Assembly: GCA_963697965.1 (NCBI GenBank)
Contig: OY969108.1
Span: 1,364,001-1,428,000, forward strand
From: JAPLJC01 sp963697965
GTDB lineage: Bacteria; Desulfobacterota; Desulfobaccia; Desulfobaccales; 0-14-0-80-60-11
Reading direction: 5' to 3'
Length of the DNA: 64,000 bases
Part shown: piece by piece, positions 16,150 through 25,885 of the stretch
Layout: every line of letters starts with the position of its first letter
Numbering within the stretch: the stretch's first letter is position 1
Translations under genes and position numbers: made by a program
Notes under the pieces: model-generated
Databases searched by the model: none
Told to the model about the DNA's origin: nothing
Seen by the model: the letters and a program-made list of their open reading frames with translations, nothing else

Positions 16150-16767
16150 TTACCCCCCGGCCCGCACCTCGCTTACCCGGGTGCGCAGCCGGTCCACCAG
16201 CGCATTGTAAGAGGACTGTTGAATCACCCGGGAGAACTGAAAGCGGTAGTTGCTCATCAGGCCGACGCCGTCGATGACCACGTCGTAAACCATCCAGTCG
16301 CCGGAGACGGATAGCAGGTGGTAAGTGATGGGGATCCTGTCATTGGGAAGCACCACCATGGTCCGCACCTCAGCGTAGCCGCCATCTATATTCTGGCCGG
16401 TGTAATCGATCCGCACGTTTTTGATGTACCGCATGATCTTGCCAGCATAGTCGGCCTCTAAAAGTTCGGAAAAGAGGCTGACAAACTCATCCCGCTGACC
16501 ATTGCTGAGATTATTCCAGGTGGCCCCCAAAGTCCTTTTGGCCATCTCCCGGTAGTCGAAGTGCGGGTCCACAAGCTGTTTCGCCATCTGGAGCCGCCGC
16601 TGCTCTTGGGCCGGGCCGGCGTAAGCCGGATTATTCAGAAGATCCAGCACCTGGTTAATGACGGCTTTCACCGCCTGCTCAGGTTCGGCAGCCGCCGCCG
16701 GGACGGCCACGGCCAGGAGGCTGATGAGGGCGAGTAAGGCAAGGGTCTGGTTAAGCAATTTGGGCAC
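16150..16767 (-). CDS. mlaC: MlaC periplasmic phospholipid-binding protein
   Basis: 205 aa; GTG 16767 is chosen because AAAGGAGTGG lies 5-12 nt upstream and a signal peptide follows (LLNQTLALLALISLLAVAVP, cut after AAAA). The mature part is a Tol_Tol_Ttg2/MlaC domain: DPHFDYREMAKRTLGATWNN, LFSELLEADYAGKIMRYI and YDVVIDGVGLMSNYRFQF. In the Mla system it ferries phospholipid between the outer membrane and the MlaFED complex. Last gene of the minus-strand mlaEFDC operon; the longer frame upstream of the GTG looks unlike a secretion signal. Confidence 0.88.
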   Translation of the reverse strand: MPKLLNQTLALLALISLLAVAVPAAAAEPEQAVKAVINQVLDLLNNPAYAGPAQEQRRLQMAKQLVDPHFDYREMAKRTLGATWNNLSNGQRDEFVSLFSELLEADYAGKIMRYIKNVRIDYTGQNIDGGYAEVRTMVVLPNDRIPITYHLLSVSGDWMVYDVVIDGVGLMSNYRFQFSRVIQQSSYNALVDRLRTRVSEVRAGG

Positions 16768-16985
16768 GAGCCACTCCTTTCTAAAACCGTCGGCGTCCCG
16801 GAAAACCGGGGGATCGCGCCGGAAGCCGGCGGGTCGCCTCTCCCGGCGGGACGGCTGCACACGGAATAATGTAAGTCTTTAGCTGACAAAATCAAGTGGC
16901 CGCGGGGGCTCCGGACCTTGCCGTGGATGCGGCCGCTCTCCCCGCACCGAAGCATCATCTGTGCCATCGCGGAAACCAACCGGAC

Positions 16986-17426
16986 TCAGATCTTGCCGTG
17001 GATCAGGGTGCCGAGCAATGCTTCCAGATTGATGGCGCTCTCGGTGTCTTGAATAGTGCCCCCCGTAGGAATCAGCTTTTCCGAACTGCCGGGGGAGAGT
17101 TGGATAAACTGGTCGCCGATGATGCCTTTGGTGCGGACGGAAGCGATGGCATCTTCGTGCAGCTTGAGACCCGGCTCCAGCCTCATGGTCACCGCGGCCC
17201 GGTCTCCCGGCGTGAGTCGAATCGATTCCACCCTGCCGACGTGCACCCCGGCCAACTCCACCGAGGCCCCCAGTTCGAGACCGGAGACGTTGTCGAAATT
17301 GGCGACGACCCGGAAGCCGCCTCCCCAGATCTCCATCTTGCCCAGGTGGATAGCCAGGTATGCCAGGCAAACCAGACCCAACAGGACAAAGCCGCCCACC
17401 GCCAATTCCAGATTGCCCTTTCTCAT
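16986..17426 (-). CDS. mlaD: MlaD MCE-domain protein
   Basis: 146 aa: one N-terminal membrane helix (LAVGGFVLLGLVCLAYLAI) and one MCE domain (FRVVANFDNVSGLELGASVE, VHVGRVESI, TKGIIGDQFIQL). In the family six copies form a ring above the MlaE permease that conducts phospholipid. Starts 9 bp after mlaF and is separated from mlaC by about 220 bp. The protein is shorter than the E. coli homologue at the C-terminus, as in many deltaproteobacteria. Confidence 0.9.
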   Translation of the reverse strand: MRKGNLELAVGGFVLLGLVCLAYLAIHLGKMEIWGGGFRVVANFDNVSGLELGASVELAGVHVGRVESIRLTPGDRAAVTMRLEPGLKLHEDAIASVRTKGIIGDQFIQLSPGSSEKLIPTGGTIQDTESAINLEALLGTLIHGKI

Positions 17427-17435
17427 AACTTCCGC

Positions 17436-18179
17436 CTATCCTCCCAGGAAATCGACTTCACCCTTGATGAAACTCTGCACCACCGGGTCCGGGTTGGCCT
17501 GGATCTCCTCCGGCGTGCCGCAGGCCACAATGCGGCCCTGATGGAGCATGGCCACCTGGTCGGCAATGGTGAAGACCTCCGGGATGTCATGGGCCACCAC
17601 CAGGGCGGTGTAGCCGCTCTCCTGGTGAGTCTGCCCGATCAGGTGAAAGACCGTGTTAGTCATAGGGGGGTCCAACCCGGTAACCGGCTCATCGAAGAGA
17701 ATGATCTCCGGTTCCTGGATCATGGCCCGGGCCAGGGCCACCCGTTTCTTCATGCCGCCGCTCAACTCATCGGGGAACTTGGTTTCCACCTCGGAGCTCA
17801 GGTGCATCTGCTCCAGACGCAGCCTCACCCGCTGGGCGATCTCGGCATCCGCCAGACGGGTCTTCTCCCGCAGGGGAAAGGCGATATTTTCAAAGACATT
17901 GAGGGAGTCGAACAAGGCGCCCCCCTGGAAAAGCACCGCAAAGAGCTTCTTAAAATCCCGCAGGTCGCGGCCCCGGAGGGTGGCAATGTCCACATCGTTC
18001 ACCAGAACCTGGCCCCGGTCGGGTTTCAGTAAGCCGATAAGGTGTTTCAACAACACGCTCTTGCCCACCCCGCTCTTGCCAATGACCACGGTGATCCGGC
18101 CGGTGGGGATGGTGAGGTTGATGCCATCCAGCACCATTTGGCTATTAAAGGATTTGTACAGGTCGATAACTTGGATCAT
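17436..18179 (-). CDS. mlaF: MlaF ABC transporter ATPase
   Basis: 247 aa cytoplasmic ATPase: Walker A GKSGVGKS (around residue 33), signature LSGGMKKRVALARA, Walker B with DEPVTGLDP, and the H-loop VVAHD. The sequence type, with an N-terminal INLTIPTGRITVVIG, fits the Mla/Ttg2A group. It energises phospholipid transport with MlaE and MlaD. No STAS-domain MlaB is encoded here; Mla operons of this lineage often lack it in the cluster. Confidence 0.92.
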   Translation of the reverse strand: MIQVIDLYKSFNSQMVLDGINLTIPTGRITVVIGKSGVGKSVLLKHLIGLLKPDRGQVLVNDVDIATLRGRDLRDFKKLFAVLFQGGALFDSLNVFENIAFPLREKTRLADAEIAQRVRLRLEQMHLSSEVETKFPDELSGGMKKRVALARAMIQEPEIILFDEPVTGLDPPMTNTVFHLIGQTHQESGYTALVVAHDIPEVFTIADQVAMLHQGRIVACGTPEEIQANPDPVVQSFIKGEVDFLGG

Positions 18180-18246
18180 ATGGCTTTCAGCAGTCGGTTA
18201 TCAGCTTGCCGGTTCACAGGTCGAAACCCGAACTCAAACCTCCACT

Positions 18247-19017
18247 TTACATGAAGAAAGAGGTGAGGACATAGTCCCAGGCCAGGACCAGGACCGCGGA
18301 GAGGACCACGGTCTGGTTGGTGGCCCGGCTGACGCCCGCGGCCCCGTGTTCGGTGTTGTATCCCTTGTAGCAAGCCACCAGGATGATGGTGAGGCCGAAG
18401 ACCAGGGATTTGACCACGCCGCCGTTGATGTCCAGGGGCACCACGCTCTGGACCATGCTGGAGAAATAGGCGCCGGAACTCACCCCCAGCAGGACCACGC
18501 CCACCAGGTAGGCTCCCAGGATGCCGGTGACGTCGAAAATGGCGGTGAGCAGGGGCACGGCTATCAGACCGGCCAGGAGCTTGGGCATCACCACGTATTG
18601 CATCGGGTTAATGGCCATGGTATCCAGAGCGTCCAACTGCTCGGTGATGCGCATGATGCCGATTTCCGCGGTGACCGCCGAGCCGGCCCGGGCGGAGACC
18701 ATAATACCGGTTAGCACCGGACCCATCTCCCGGATGAGGCTCAGGGCCACCACCGACCCCAGTGCCCCTGTCGAGCCGTATCTTTTCAAGGTATAGTACC
18801 CTTGCAACCCCAACACCATGCCAGTGAAGGCGGCGGTGAGCAGGATGATCAGAATCGACCTGACTCCGATGGACTGAATCTCTTGCAAGAGGCGGCGGGG
18901 CCGGAAGGGCGGGACGAAGGCCAGGGCCATGGCCTCCAGCAGAAAGAGCTGCATGGCTCCGGCCTCGCGCACCAGTTCCAAGGTCCAATCGCCTAAATAC
19001 CGAATGAACTGGAGCAT
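18247..19017 (-). CDS. mlaE: MlaE permease
   Basis: 256 aa; ATG 19017 (LQFIRYLGDWTLEL) is preferred to an upstream ATG in poor context. Integral membrane protein with five to six helices and the MlaE signature: TAAFTGMVLGLQGYYTLKRY, MGPVLTGIMVSARAGSAVTA, EQLDALDTMAINPMQYVVMP and GLTIILVACYKGYNT. First gene of the mlaEFDC operon, divergent from pgk across about 310 bp. In the family the MlaE dimer forms the membrane channel under the MlaD ring. Confidence 0.9.
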   Translation of the reverse strand: MLQFIRYLGDWTLELVREAGAMQLFLLEAMALAFVPPFRPRRLLQEIQSIGVRSILIILLTAAFTGMVLGLQGYYTLKRYGSTGALGSVVALSLIREMGPVLTGIMVSARAGSAVTAEIGIMRITEQLDALDTMAINPMQYVVMPKLLAGLIAVPLLTAIFDVTGILGAYLVGVVLLGVSSGAYFSSMVQSVVPLDINGGVVKSLVFGLTIILVACYKGYNTEHGAAGVSRATNQTVVLSAVLVLAWDYVLTSFFM

Positions 19018-19133
19018 GGGATACCGGTTATCTCTTAAATGAACGTTCCGTAGAAGGCAATTTGGCAAAGCTTATCAAGGTTTCAGGAAAACTCAACCCT
19101 CTCTCGGAAAATTCCTCCCGCGGGACAAATATA

Positions 19134-19162
19134 TTGACGGCCCCCCCGACTCTGATTACATT
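19134..19162 (+). promoter_or_regulatory. Promoter for pgk-tpiA
   Basis: TTGACG (19134-19139), 17 bp, TACATT (19157-19162), within the 312-bp divergent gap between mlaE and pgk. Nothing else distinct is seen in that gap; about 170 bp of leader separates the box from the pgk start. Confidence 0.5.
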
Positions 19163-19329
19163 AAAGCGGCAACCAGGGTTGCGAGGGCCCGGCCGCGGCG
19201 GGCTAAAGCAGGACGGTAGAATACAGGTTAGGGCCGCGATCCACGGGGCGGCAGCGCCAGGGTCAACGGCGATACCTTCAAGCCGCGGTGGTGCCCCCCT
19301 TTGCCAAGCGCCGTTCACAGGAGTTACCG

Positions 19330-20532
19330 GTGAAATACATCGATGAAGTGGAGATCAAGGAAAAGGCCATCTTTATCCGGGTAGATTTCAACGTGCCCCT
19401 GGACCAGAACCTCAACATCACCGATGACACCCGTATCCGGGCGGTGTTGCCCACTATCCATTATTGCCTGGAAAGCGACGCCAAGGTGATCCTGGCCTCT
19501 CATATGGGGCGCCCCAAAGGGAGCAGGAAGGAAGAATTTTCTTTGGCGCCGGTGGCCCGGCGCCTTGCCTACCGGCTGCATAAGCAGGTGGTCCTGTCCC
19601 CGGATTGCGTGGGGCCGGAGGTGGACAGGCAGAAGGCGGCGATGAAGCCCGGGGATGTGCTCCTCCTGGAAAACCTGCGGTTTCATGAGGAAGAGGAGAA
19701 GAACGACCCCAACTTCGCCCGGGATTTGATGCAAGGGGTGGATGTCTACGTGGACGACGCCTTTGCCGTGGCGCACCGGGCCCATGCTTCGGTGGAGGCG
19801 GTGACCAGATACGCCCCCATCTGCGTGGCTGGCTTCCTGATGCGGGATGAAGTCCACTATTTTCACAGGGCCATGGAGGACCCGGCCCGCCCCCTGGCGG
19901 CCCTCATCGGCGGCGCCAAGATCTCCAGCAAACTGACGGCCCTGAAAAATATGCTGAGAAACGTGGACAAACTCATCATCGGCGGGGCCATGGCCAACAC
20001 CTTCCTCAAGGCCCAAGGTTATGAGGTGGGCCAATCCCTGGTGGAAGATTCCCTCTTGGAGGGCGCCCGCGAAATCATGGCCGCGGCCCTGAAAAAGAAG
20101 GTGAAATTCTACCTGCCGGTAGATTGCGTCGTCGCCGACAAATTGGCCAGGTCCGCGGAAACCAAGATCACCCCGGTGCAGGAGGTCCCCCATGATTGGC
20201 TCATCGTGGACATCGGCCCGGCCACGGTGACCCTCTTCGGGGAGGCCCTGCAAAACGCCAAGACCATCATCTGGAACGGGCCCATGGGGGCCTTCGAATA
20301 CGATGCCTTCAGCCGCGGCACCATGGCCATGGTGCAAAAGGTGGCGGATTCCTATGCCCTAACCATCGTGGGCGGCGGCGACACCGACGTGGCCTTACAC
20401 AAGGCGGGGGAGTACCAGAAATTCTCCTACGTCTCCACCGGGGGCGGCGCCTTCATCGAGCTGCTGGAGGGCAAGAAGCTGCCGGGGATTCAGGCCCTGG
20501 AAAAGTGGGCCAAGGGGCACCCTGATGTCTGA
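19330..20532 (+). CDS. pgk: Phosphoglycerate kinase
   Basis: 400 aa. GTG 19330 is chosen because CAGGAG precedes it and the family start (YIDEVEIKEKAIFIRVDFN) follows; upstream in-frame codons add an unrelated stretch. Motifs: RVDFNVPL, the ENLRFHEEEE substrate segment, FAVAHRAHASVEAV and the nucleotide site GGGDTDVAL. Catalyses ATP formation from 1,3-bisphosphoglycerate in glycolysis or the reverse in gluconeogenesis. Overlaps tpiA by eight bases. Confidence 0.95.
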   Translation: MKYIDEVEIKEKAIFIRVDFNVPLDQNLNITDDTRIRAVLPTIHYCLESDAKVILASHMGRPKGSRKEEFSLAPVARRLAYRLHKQVVLSPDCVGPEVDRQKAAMKPGDVLLLENLRFHEEEEKNDPNFARDLMQGVDVYVDDAFAVAHRAHASVEAVTRYAPICVAGFLMRDEVHYFHRAMEDPARPLAALIGGAKISSKLTALKNMLRNVDKLIIGGAMANTFLKAQGYEVGQSLVEDSLLEGAREIMAAALKKKVKFYLPVDCVVADKLARSAETKITPVQEVPHDWLIVDIGPATVTLFGEALQNAKTIIWNGPMGAFEYDAFSRGTMAMVQKVADSYALTIVGGGDTDVALHKAGEYQKFSYVSTGGGAFIELLEGKKLPGIQALEKWAKGHPDV

Positions 20533-21280
20533 GCGCCGGCGTTTCATCGCGGCCAACTGGAAGATGCACAAAACCCTGGAGGAGGCCAGGACCCTGGCCA
20601 GGGAAGTTCGCCTGGGGCTGCCCCCGGGGGCGCGGGCCGAGGTGGCCCTGGCCCCGCCCTTCACCGCCCTAGCTGCGGTGGCCTCCGAGTTGGCCGGCTC
20701 AGCCATCGGCCTGGCCGGGCAAGATACCTTCTGGGAGCTGCAAGGGCCCTTTACCGGGGCGGTTTCCCCGCTGATGCTTCGGGATGTGGGCTGCCGCTAC
20801 GTCATCGTGGGGCATTCCGAGCGCCGCCAGTATTTCGGCGAGACCGATGAGACGGTCAACAAGAAACTATTGGCAGCCGTGAATGCAGGGCTTATCCCCA
20901 TCATGTGCATCGGTGAGAAAAACGAGGAGCGCCAGGCGGGCCGGACTTTCGAATTAGTGGGAGGCCAACTGTCCAGAGGGTTGAGCGGCCTGAAGCTCAG
21001 CGGCGAGCAGTTGGTGCTGGCCTATGAGCCGATTTGGGCCATCGGCACCGGCCTCACTGCCACCCCGCAGCAAGCCCAGGAGGTGCACGCCTTTATCCGC
21101 AGCCGCTTGCGGGAGTTTCTGGGGGCGGCGGCCGCGGAGATCCGGGTGCTCTATGGCGGCAGCGTCACCCCGGACAACGCCGCCACCCTGCTGGCCGAAG
21201 CGGATATCGACGGGGCCCTGGTGGGGGGGGCGTCGCTTAAGGCCGATCCGTTCCTGGGCATCGTGGCCGCGGCCGGATAG
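20525..21280 (+). CDS. tpiA: Triosephosphate isomerase
   Basis: 251 aa, full length. Motifs: AANWKMHKT (Asn/Lys of the active site), GHSERRQYFGE (catalytic His), AYEPIWAIGTG (catalytic Glu) and LYGGSVTPDN (phosphate loop). Interconverts dihydroxyacetone phosphate and glyceraldehyde 3-phosphate. Its start lies inside the end of pgk, so the two are translationally coupled. Confidence 0.95.
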   Translation: MSERRRFIAANWKMHKTLEEARTLAREVRLGLPPGARAEVALAPPFTALAAVASELAGSAIGLAGQDTFWELQGPFTGAVSPLMLRDVGCRYVIVGHSERRQYFGETDETVNKKLLAAVNAGLIPIMCIGEKNEERQAGRTFELVGGQLSRGLSGLKLSGEQLVLAYEPIWAIGTGLTATPQQAQEVHAFIRSRLREFLGAAAAEIRVLYGGSVTPDNAATLLAEADIDGALVGGASLKADPFLGIVAAAG

Positions 21281-21289
21281 GGACATAAG

Positions 21290-21445
21290 AATCAGCTATC
21301 AGCTATCAGCCAAAACAGAAAACAGAAAACACAACCTGTAGGGTGGGCATTGCCCACCGATTCCTTCTAAAAGCGGTTTTCGGTTTTCGGTTTTCGGTTT
21401 TTGGCTGAATGCTGACGGTTGAAAGCTGAAGGCTGATTTTCCGGG
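21290..21445. repeat. Simple repeats and a hairpin between tpiA and secG
   Basis: Contains TCAGCTATCAGC repeats, AAAACAGAAAAC repeats, a GTGGGCATTGCCCAC hairpin (21343-21357) and GGTTTTCGGTTTTCGGTTTTC tracts. Non-coding. Confidence 0.55.
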
Positions 21446-21484
21446 GTTGCATCCCTCCGGTAAGTCGTTTATATTAGAAATGTT

Positions 21485-21823
21485 ATGATGAGCCTCGCTA
21501 TCATCTTCCATATCATCGTCTGCCTGGGCTTGATCGTCATCGTCCTGTTGCAGCACGGCAAGGGCGCCGGGATTGGCGCGGCCTTCGGCGGCTCCAGCCA
21601 GACGGTCTTCGGCTCCACCGGCGCCGCCCCCTTTCTGGCCAAACTGACCGCGGTGGCGGCCATTCTGTTCATGGTGACCTCGTTGGGACTCACCTTAATG
21701 GGGCGCCAGCAGGCGGCTTCGGTGATGAGCGGGGTGGGCCAGACGGCGCCCGCGGCTCCGGCCCACCCCTATGCGCCGCCTGCTCCCGCCACCCCGCCCG
21801 CGCCGGGGCTGCCGGCCAAATGA
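21485..21823 (+). CDS. secG: SecG preprotein translocase subunit
   Basis: 112 aa (or 111 from the second ATG). Two membrane helices (IIFHIIVCLGLIVIVLLQ; LTAVAAILFMVTSLGLTLM) flank the conserved cytoplasmic loop GKGAGIGAAFGGSSQTVFG. Pro/Ala-rich C-terminal tail. It assists SecYE in export. The pgk-tpiA-secG-tRNA-Leu order is a common proteobacterial arrangement. Confidence 0.93.
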   Translation: MMSLAIIFHIIVCLGLIVIVLLQHGKGAGIGAAFGGSSQTVFGSTGAAPFLAKLTAVAAILFMVTSLGLTLMGRQQAASVMSGVGQTAPAAPAHPYAPPAPATPPAPGLPAK

Positions 21824-21839
21824 ACCGTCCTGATTCAGT

Positions 21840-21926
21840 GCCGAAGTGGTGGAACCTGGTAGACACGCCATCTTGAGGGGGTGGTGGGTAATACCCGTGC
21901 GGGTTCAAATCCCGCCTTCGGCACCA
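21840..21926 (+). tRNA. tRNA-Leu (GAG)
   Basis: GCCGAAGTGG...CTTCGGC acceptor with A and CCA encoded. The anticodon stem CCATC/GGTGG encloses TTGAGGG (anticodon GAG); a long class II variable arm GGTAATACCC follows, and the T arm is GCGGGTTCAAATCCCGC. An integrase gene ends 26 bp beyond its 3' end. Confidence 0.95.
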
Positions 21927-21951
21927 TTTGATTATTTAGCAAATTAGATAG

Positions 21952-23271
21952 TTAATCATCTGAGGCAACCTGAACTTTGGCCATTGTGCCTACAATTGTG
22001 CCAATCATAGGTTGTTTTTCATTTTCGGCCCCAGTCAATAAACCTTCAAGGGCCGATCCATCCTGCCTCGTCAGATTGGGTATGTAGCGCCCATAGGTTT
22101 TATAAACCATCGAGGTATTCACATGGCCTAAAGTTCTTGCCACCCACTCCGCAGATTCCCCAGCAGCCAATGCCCAGGATGCGAAAGTATGCCGAGTCTC
22201 GTACATCCGGCGGAATGGCAGACCACTTTTTCTTATAGCCGTCACCCACACCTGCCGAATTACCACCTGATTAACAGGCCCCCCACGGGTATTCAGAAAA
22301 ACATACGGGCTCTGGAGTCCTGCCAAATTGATTTTTTGTTGGTCAAGCACTTTGCGGATAGAGGGCCGGATTTCAATTCGGCGATTACTTTCGGGGGTTT
22401 TAAGATCAGTTTTCTCCTCGTTCCTCACCCGGCTCAACTCGATATGAATGAACCGGCCATCAATAGCCCCCCATTTCAGCGCCACTTGCTCGGATGGCCT
22501 TATTCCCGTTTGCACTGCCAACTCAAAATATGGGCGGTACCAGGTTGGCATGGATTCCATCAGGAGAAGCCATTCATCCAGGGAAAAAGGGTTAATGCGG
22601 ATTTTTTTCACTTTGGGCAGTTTGAGCCCGTTGAACGGGTCTGGTAGCTCACTCCAGTCATATTCTCCGCATGCATCCTTAAAAATGACCCTCAGTGGGA
22701 TCAGGATATTATGGATACGCTTAGGAGAAAGAAAGCTGCCTTTCGGGGTCTTCTTAGCATGAAGATGAGACAGAAATTTCTTCATGAGAACCGGTCGGAA
22801 CTCAATCAAGGTCAAGTCCCCAAAATATGGCAGGAGGTGCGTTTTGAGGATGCTGCTATAATCCCTCGCTTGGCTCCCGCTCATCCCTGGCCGCATCTCA
22901 GTCCACCATTTTTCCACGTAATCTTTGAAGAGAACGTCCTTGGGGTCTTTCCGAAAATTCCTGCCCTCCAACCTGGCAAAATATTCCTTCCTTTTGCTAT
23001 GAGGAAATCGTTTGCCAAATTCAAAAATCCCGGTTCCAATTTCAGAGACGATGAGATCCAGCATCTTTCGTAATTGGCCCCGGTTTGTGGGATTATCGCC
23101 AAGCCCGGATGGTTCTCTTACCCGTTCGCCCAGATAGCGAAAATCCACCCACAGCTTCCCCCCTCGGTCATAAACCCTACCTGTCTTACCGGCATTAAGA
23201 CGATCATTTTTACGGGTATTCCGTTTATGCTCTTGGGGTTGAGGGAAATTGATAATTTTAGCCTGTTCCAT
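21952..23271 (-). CDS. Tyrosine recombinase/integrase of the tRNA-Leu island
   Basis: 439 aa from ATG 23271, which has AAAGGGGG seven bases upstream. N-terminal SAM-like core-binding domain (FKDYVEKWWTEMRPGMSGSQ), then the catalytic domain: TGIRPSEQVALKW (Arg), ETRHTFASWALA (His-x-x-Arg replaced by T-R-H, with the R-H-T core kept), TLGHVNTSMVYKTYGRYIPN (His and nucleophilic Tyr). Convergent with and adjacent to tRNA-Leu, so that tRNA is the probable integration site. The other attachment site was not found by eye in the window. Confidence 0.85.
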   Translation of the reverse strand: MEQAKIINFPQPQEHKRNTRKNDRLNAGKTGRVYDRGGKLWVDFRYLGERVREPSGLGDNPTNRGQLRKMLDLIVSEIGTGIFEFGKRFPHSKRKEYFARLEGRNFRKDPKDVLFKDYVEKWWTEMRPGMSGSQARDYSSILKTHLLPYFGDLTLIEFRPVLMKKFLSHLHAKKTPKGSFLSPKRIHNILIPLRVIFKDACGEYDWSELPDPFNGLKLPKVKKIRINPFSLDEWLLLMESMPTWYRPYFELAVQTGIRPSEQVALKWGAIDGRFIHIELSRVRNEEKTDLKTPESNRRIEIRPSIRKVLDQQKINLAGLQSPYVFLNTRGGPVNQVVIRQVWVTAIRKSGLPFRRMYETRHTFASWALAAGESAEWVARTLGHVNTSMVYKTYGRYIPNLTRQDGSALEGLLTGAENEKQPMIGTIVGTMAKVQVASDD

Positions 23272-23370
23272 GAAGGAACCCCCTTTCCGCCTTTCCAATC
23301 ACCTCCTTCTGTCCGGATGTCACCAACGCCTTTGTATCAAGGACAGGAAGGAGATGTCAATTACATATAT

Positions 23371-23484
23371 CTATATGTTTATCAGGCACTTATCCGGCTT
23401 CTCAGATTTGGTGCTATGAAGCCATGCCTCCACCGCACTCCAGATAAAGAGAATCTTGCGGGGTGTTGGTTTTAGATAATGGAT
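23371..23484 (-). pseudogene. Truncated excisionase-like gene
   Basis: Minus-strand frame directly upstream of the integrase, encoding LKPTPRKILFIWSAVEAWLH and a short basic tail, then stop. The pattern of a closing beta hairpin followed by (V)EAWL resembles the C-terminal end of AlpA/HTH_17 excisionases. The upstream half is absent because the IS4 element begins at 23485. The identification rests on few residues. Confidence 0.4.
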
Positions 23485-24550
23485 CATTGCTGTCCGGTAG
23501 AAATTACTTGAGATAGCAAGTAAAACAGCCCCAAAACAGCCGATCAATGCTATAATAGGTTTGGCAAAAACCTAAACATTGAAAGGAGTTATGGGGCTAT
23601 GGCACATTGTAACACACTCATGGGTCAATTACTACAACTCATCCCGAGACCTGTTTTCGATCACCTGGTGGACAGCCAGGCCTGGCAGGGGCCGAACCCC
23701 CGAAAATTCACTTATTGGTCGCATCTGACGGCCATGCTCTTCGGCCAGTGGAGCGCCCGCAAAAGCCTTCGGGACGTGGTATTCAGCATCAACCGGCAAG
23801 CGCACAAGTTTTATCATCTGGGCCTCTCCGGGGTGAAGCGTTCCACCCTGGCCGACGCCAATCAGCAGCGCCCCGCGGTCATCTTCGAAAAGACCTATTA
23901 TAAGCTGTATGAGCGGCTCTCCGCCGAGTTAGCGCCACAGCCCCGAAAGACCCCGCAGATCAAGATCATCGATGCCACCACCATTGACCTGTGCGCCGCG
24001 GTCTTTCCCTGGGCCAAGTTTCGGGCCCGCAAGGGGGCCATCAAGCTGCACACCGTGCTTTCCGGGTTGCTGCCCCAGTGTGTCCTGGTCACCGACGGCA
24101 AGACCCATGACCTCCAGGCCGTGCAAGACCTGCGCTTTCAGCCGGGCGATCTGTTGATCTTCGACCGGGCCTACCTGGATTATGCCTGGCTTTACCAATT
24201 GCACCAGGACACCGTTCTGGTTTGTGACCCGGCTCAAAAGCAACTCCTGCTTTGAGGTTATCAAGGAAAAGACGGCCTCCGGCCCGGTCTTGGCCGACCA
24301 GGTTATCCGCTTGAGCTCACCTCCGGGCCGGGCCAGCTATCCTGAGCCACTGCGCCGGGTGCATTACCGGGACCCGGAGACCGGCAAGGAATATGTCTTT
24401 TTAACCAACCGCCTGGACCTGTCTGCCCTTGAGGGCGCCGAACTCTACCGCCGCCGCTGGCAGGTGGAACTCTTTTTCAACCTGGATTATGCCGCAAAAA
24501 ATGCGTGTAATAGGCATAACTATATGATATAAAGAGGAATAATCGGCAAT

Positions 24551-25885
24551 TTGGGGGGGGGGTCCAAGATGCTCAATGGTGGTGAAAGCCGGAAAGAGGT
24601 AATCCGCCCGGATTTTAACCGGGCCATCATGATAGATTTCCAAGGCGCCACGATCACTTCCGACGTTGGTTTTTTCCTCCTGCGAGAGATAGATGACCGT
24701 TTCAAAATTATCGCCCCCATGGGAGATTGCTTGGAGGACTTTAGGTCATCGACTCATACCAAGCATTCCTTAATCCAGATCATTCGCCAAAGGGTCTACC
24801 AGATAGCTGCCGGCTACGAAGATTGCAACGACGCAGATTATCTGCGGATAGATCCTGCTCTCAGGTTGGCGATTGGTAAAGATCATCAGGCTGGGGCCGG
24901 TCAGTCCATGCTCTCCCGGTTGGAGAACGACATCCTGGGCAACGAGGCTGGGCTGCCGGCCTTGGAGGCCGCCCTGACGCGGTCCACGGATACCCTGTTA
25001 AAGAGGAAGAACAAAAAGCGGCTTATTATCGATCTGGATTCCACCGAGGACCCGGCCCACGGCAAGCAGGAAGGGGTTGCCTATAATGGCCATTTTGCCA
25101 AAAACTGTTTCCATCCGCTTTTTTGCTTTACCAGCGAGGGCGATTGTCTGAGGGTAAAGCTGAGACCGGGGAACGTCCATTCCGCCGACGGCATTTTTCC
25201 ATTTATCACTCCCCTGGTGGAGCGTTACCGCTCCTGGTTCAAGCTCTTTTGGCTGCGGGGCGACGCCGCCTTTGCCACTCCGGAAACCTACGAGTATTGT
25301 GAAGAGCAACGGATCACGTACTTCATTCGATTACCGGCCAATAGAATCCTGATGGGTTTGGTCGAGCCCCACCTTAACCGGCCCGTGGGCCGTCCCCCTA
25401 AGTCCGGGGTGCAAGTCAAGATGGTTGATTTGCAGTACCAGGCGAAGAGCTGGAGCAAGTCCCGCCGGGTAGTGGCCAAGATCGAGTGGCATTGGGGTGA
25501 GCTTTTCCCCCGGATCGGTTTTGTGGTCACCAACTCCAGATTGCCAGCCGGCAAGGTGATCAAGGTCTATAACGGCCGGGCGGAGATAGAAAACCGGATC
25601 AAGGAAGGGAAGAACACTCTTCGCTGGGACAAAACCAGTTGCCAAAGGTTCGAGGCCAACCAGGCCAGGCTACAGATGGGGGTTCTGGCCTACAACCTCT
25701 TGCATATGATCCGGCAGTTCTATGTTTGGGGTGAAGAAGTGAAACGGTCCATGGAGTGGCTGATCAAGCGATTAATCAAAGTGGGGGCCAGGGTTTCTTA
25801 TCATGCCCGGAGATGGTATGTCCATGTGGCCTCCGCCTTTCCTCTGGCACACCACTACCGATCAGTGCTGGCCTGGGGTCCTTAG
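24551..25885 (+). CDS. IS1380-family transposase
   Basis: 444 aa, apparently intact. DDE landmarks: IIDLDSTEDPAHGKQEG (first Asp) with YNGHFAKN and HPLFCF; FWLRGDAAFATPE (second Asp); YNGRAEIENRIKEGKNTLRW (Glu). C-terminus WLIKRLIKVGARVSYHARR and ASAFPLAHHYRSVLAWGP; this C-terminal part is the piece found as relics at 26640, 32180, 35303, 41836 and 45553. The start may be ATG 24569, following a G-run. It is the probable mobilising enzyme of the whole relic family. Confidence 0.88.
   Translation: MGGGSKMLNGGESRKEVIRPDFNRAIMIDFQGATITSDVGFFLLREIDDRFKIIAPMGDCLEDFRSSTHTKHSLIQIIRQRVYQIAAGYEDCNDADYLRIDPALRLAIGKDHQAGAGQSMLSRLENDILGNEAGLPALEAALTRSTDTLLKRKNKKRLIIDLDSTEDPAHGKQEGVAYNGHFAKNCFHPLFCFTSEGDCLRVKLRPGNVHSADGIFPFITPLVERYRSWFKLFWLRGDAAFATPETYEYCEEQRITYFIRLPANRILMGLVEPHLNRPVGRPPKSGVQVKMVDLQYQAKSWSKSRRVVAKIEWHWGELFPRIGFVVTNSRLPAGKVIKVYNGRAEIENRIKEGKNTLRWDKTSCQRFEANQARLQMGVLAYNLLHMIRQFYVWGEEVKRSMEWLIKRLIKVGARVSYHARRWYVHVASAFPLAHHYRSVLAWGP

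Noticed and set aside
18247..18714. Plus-strand frames across mlaE and mlaF as genes
   Set aside because: They oppose well-supported Mla genes and lack domains and ribosome sites.
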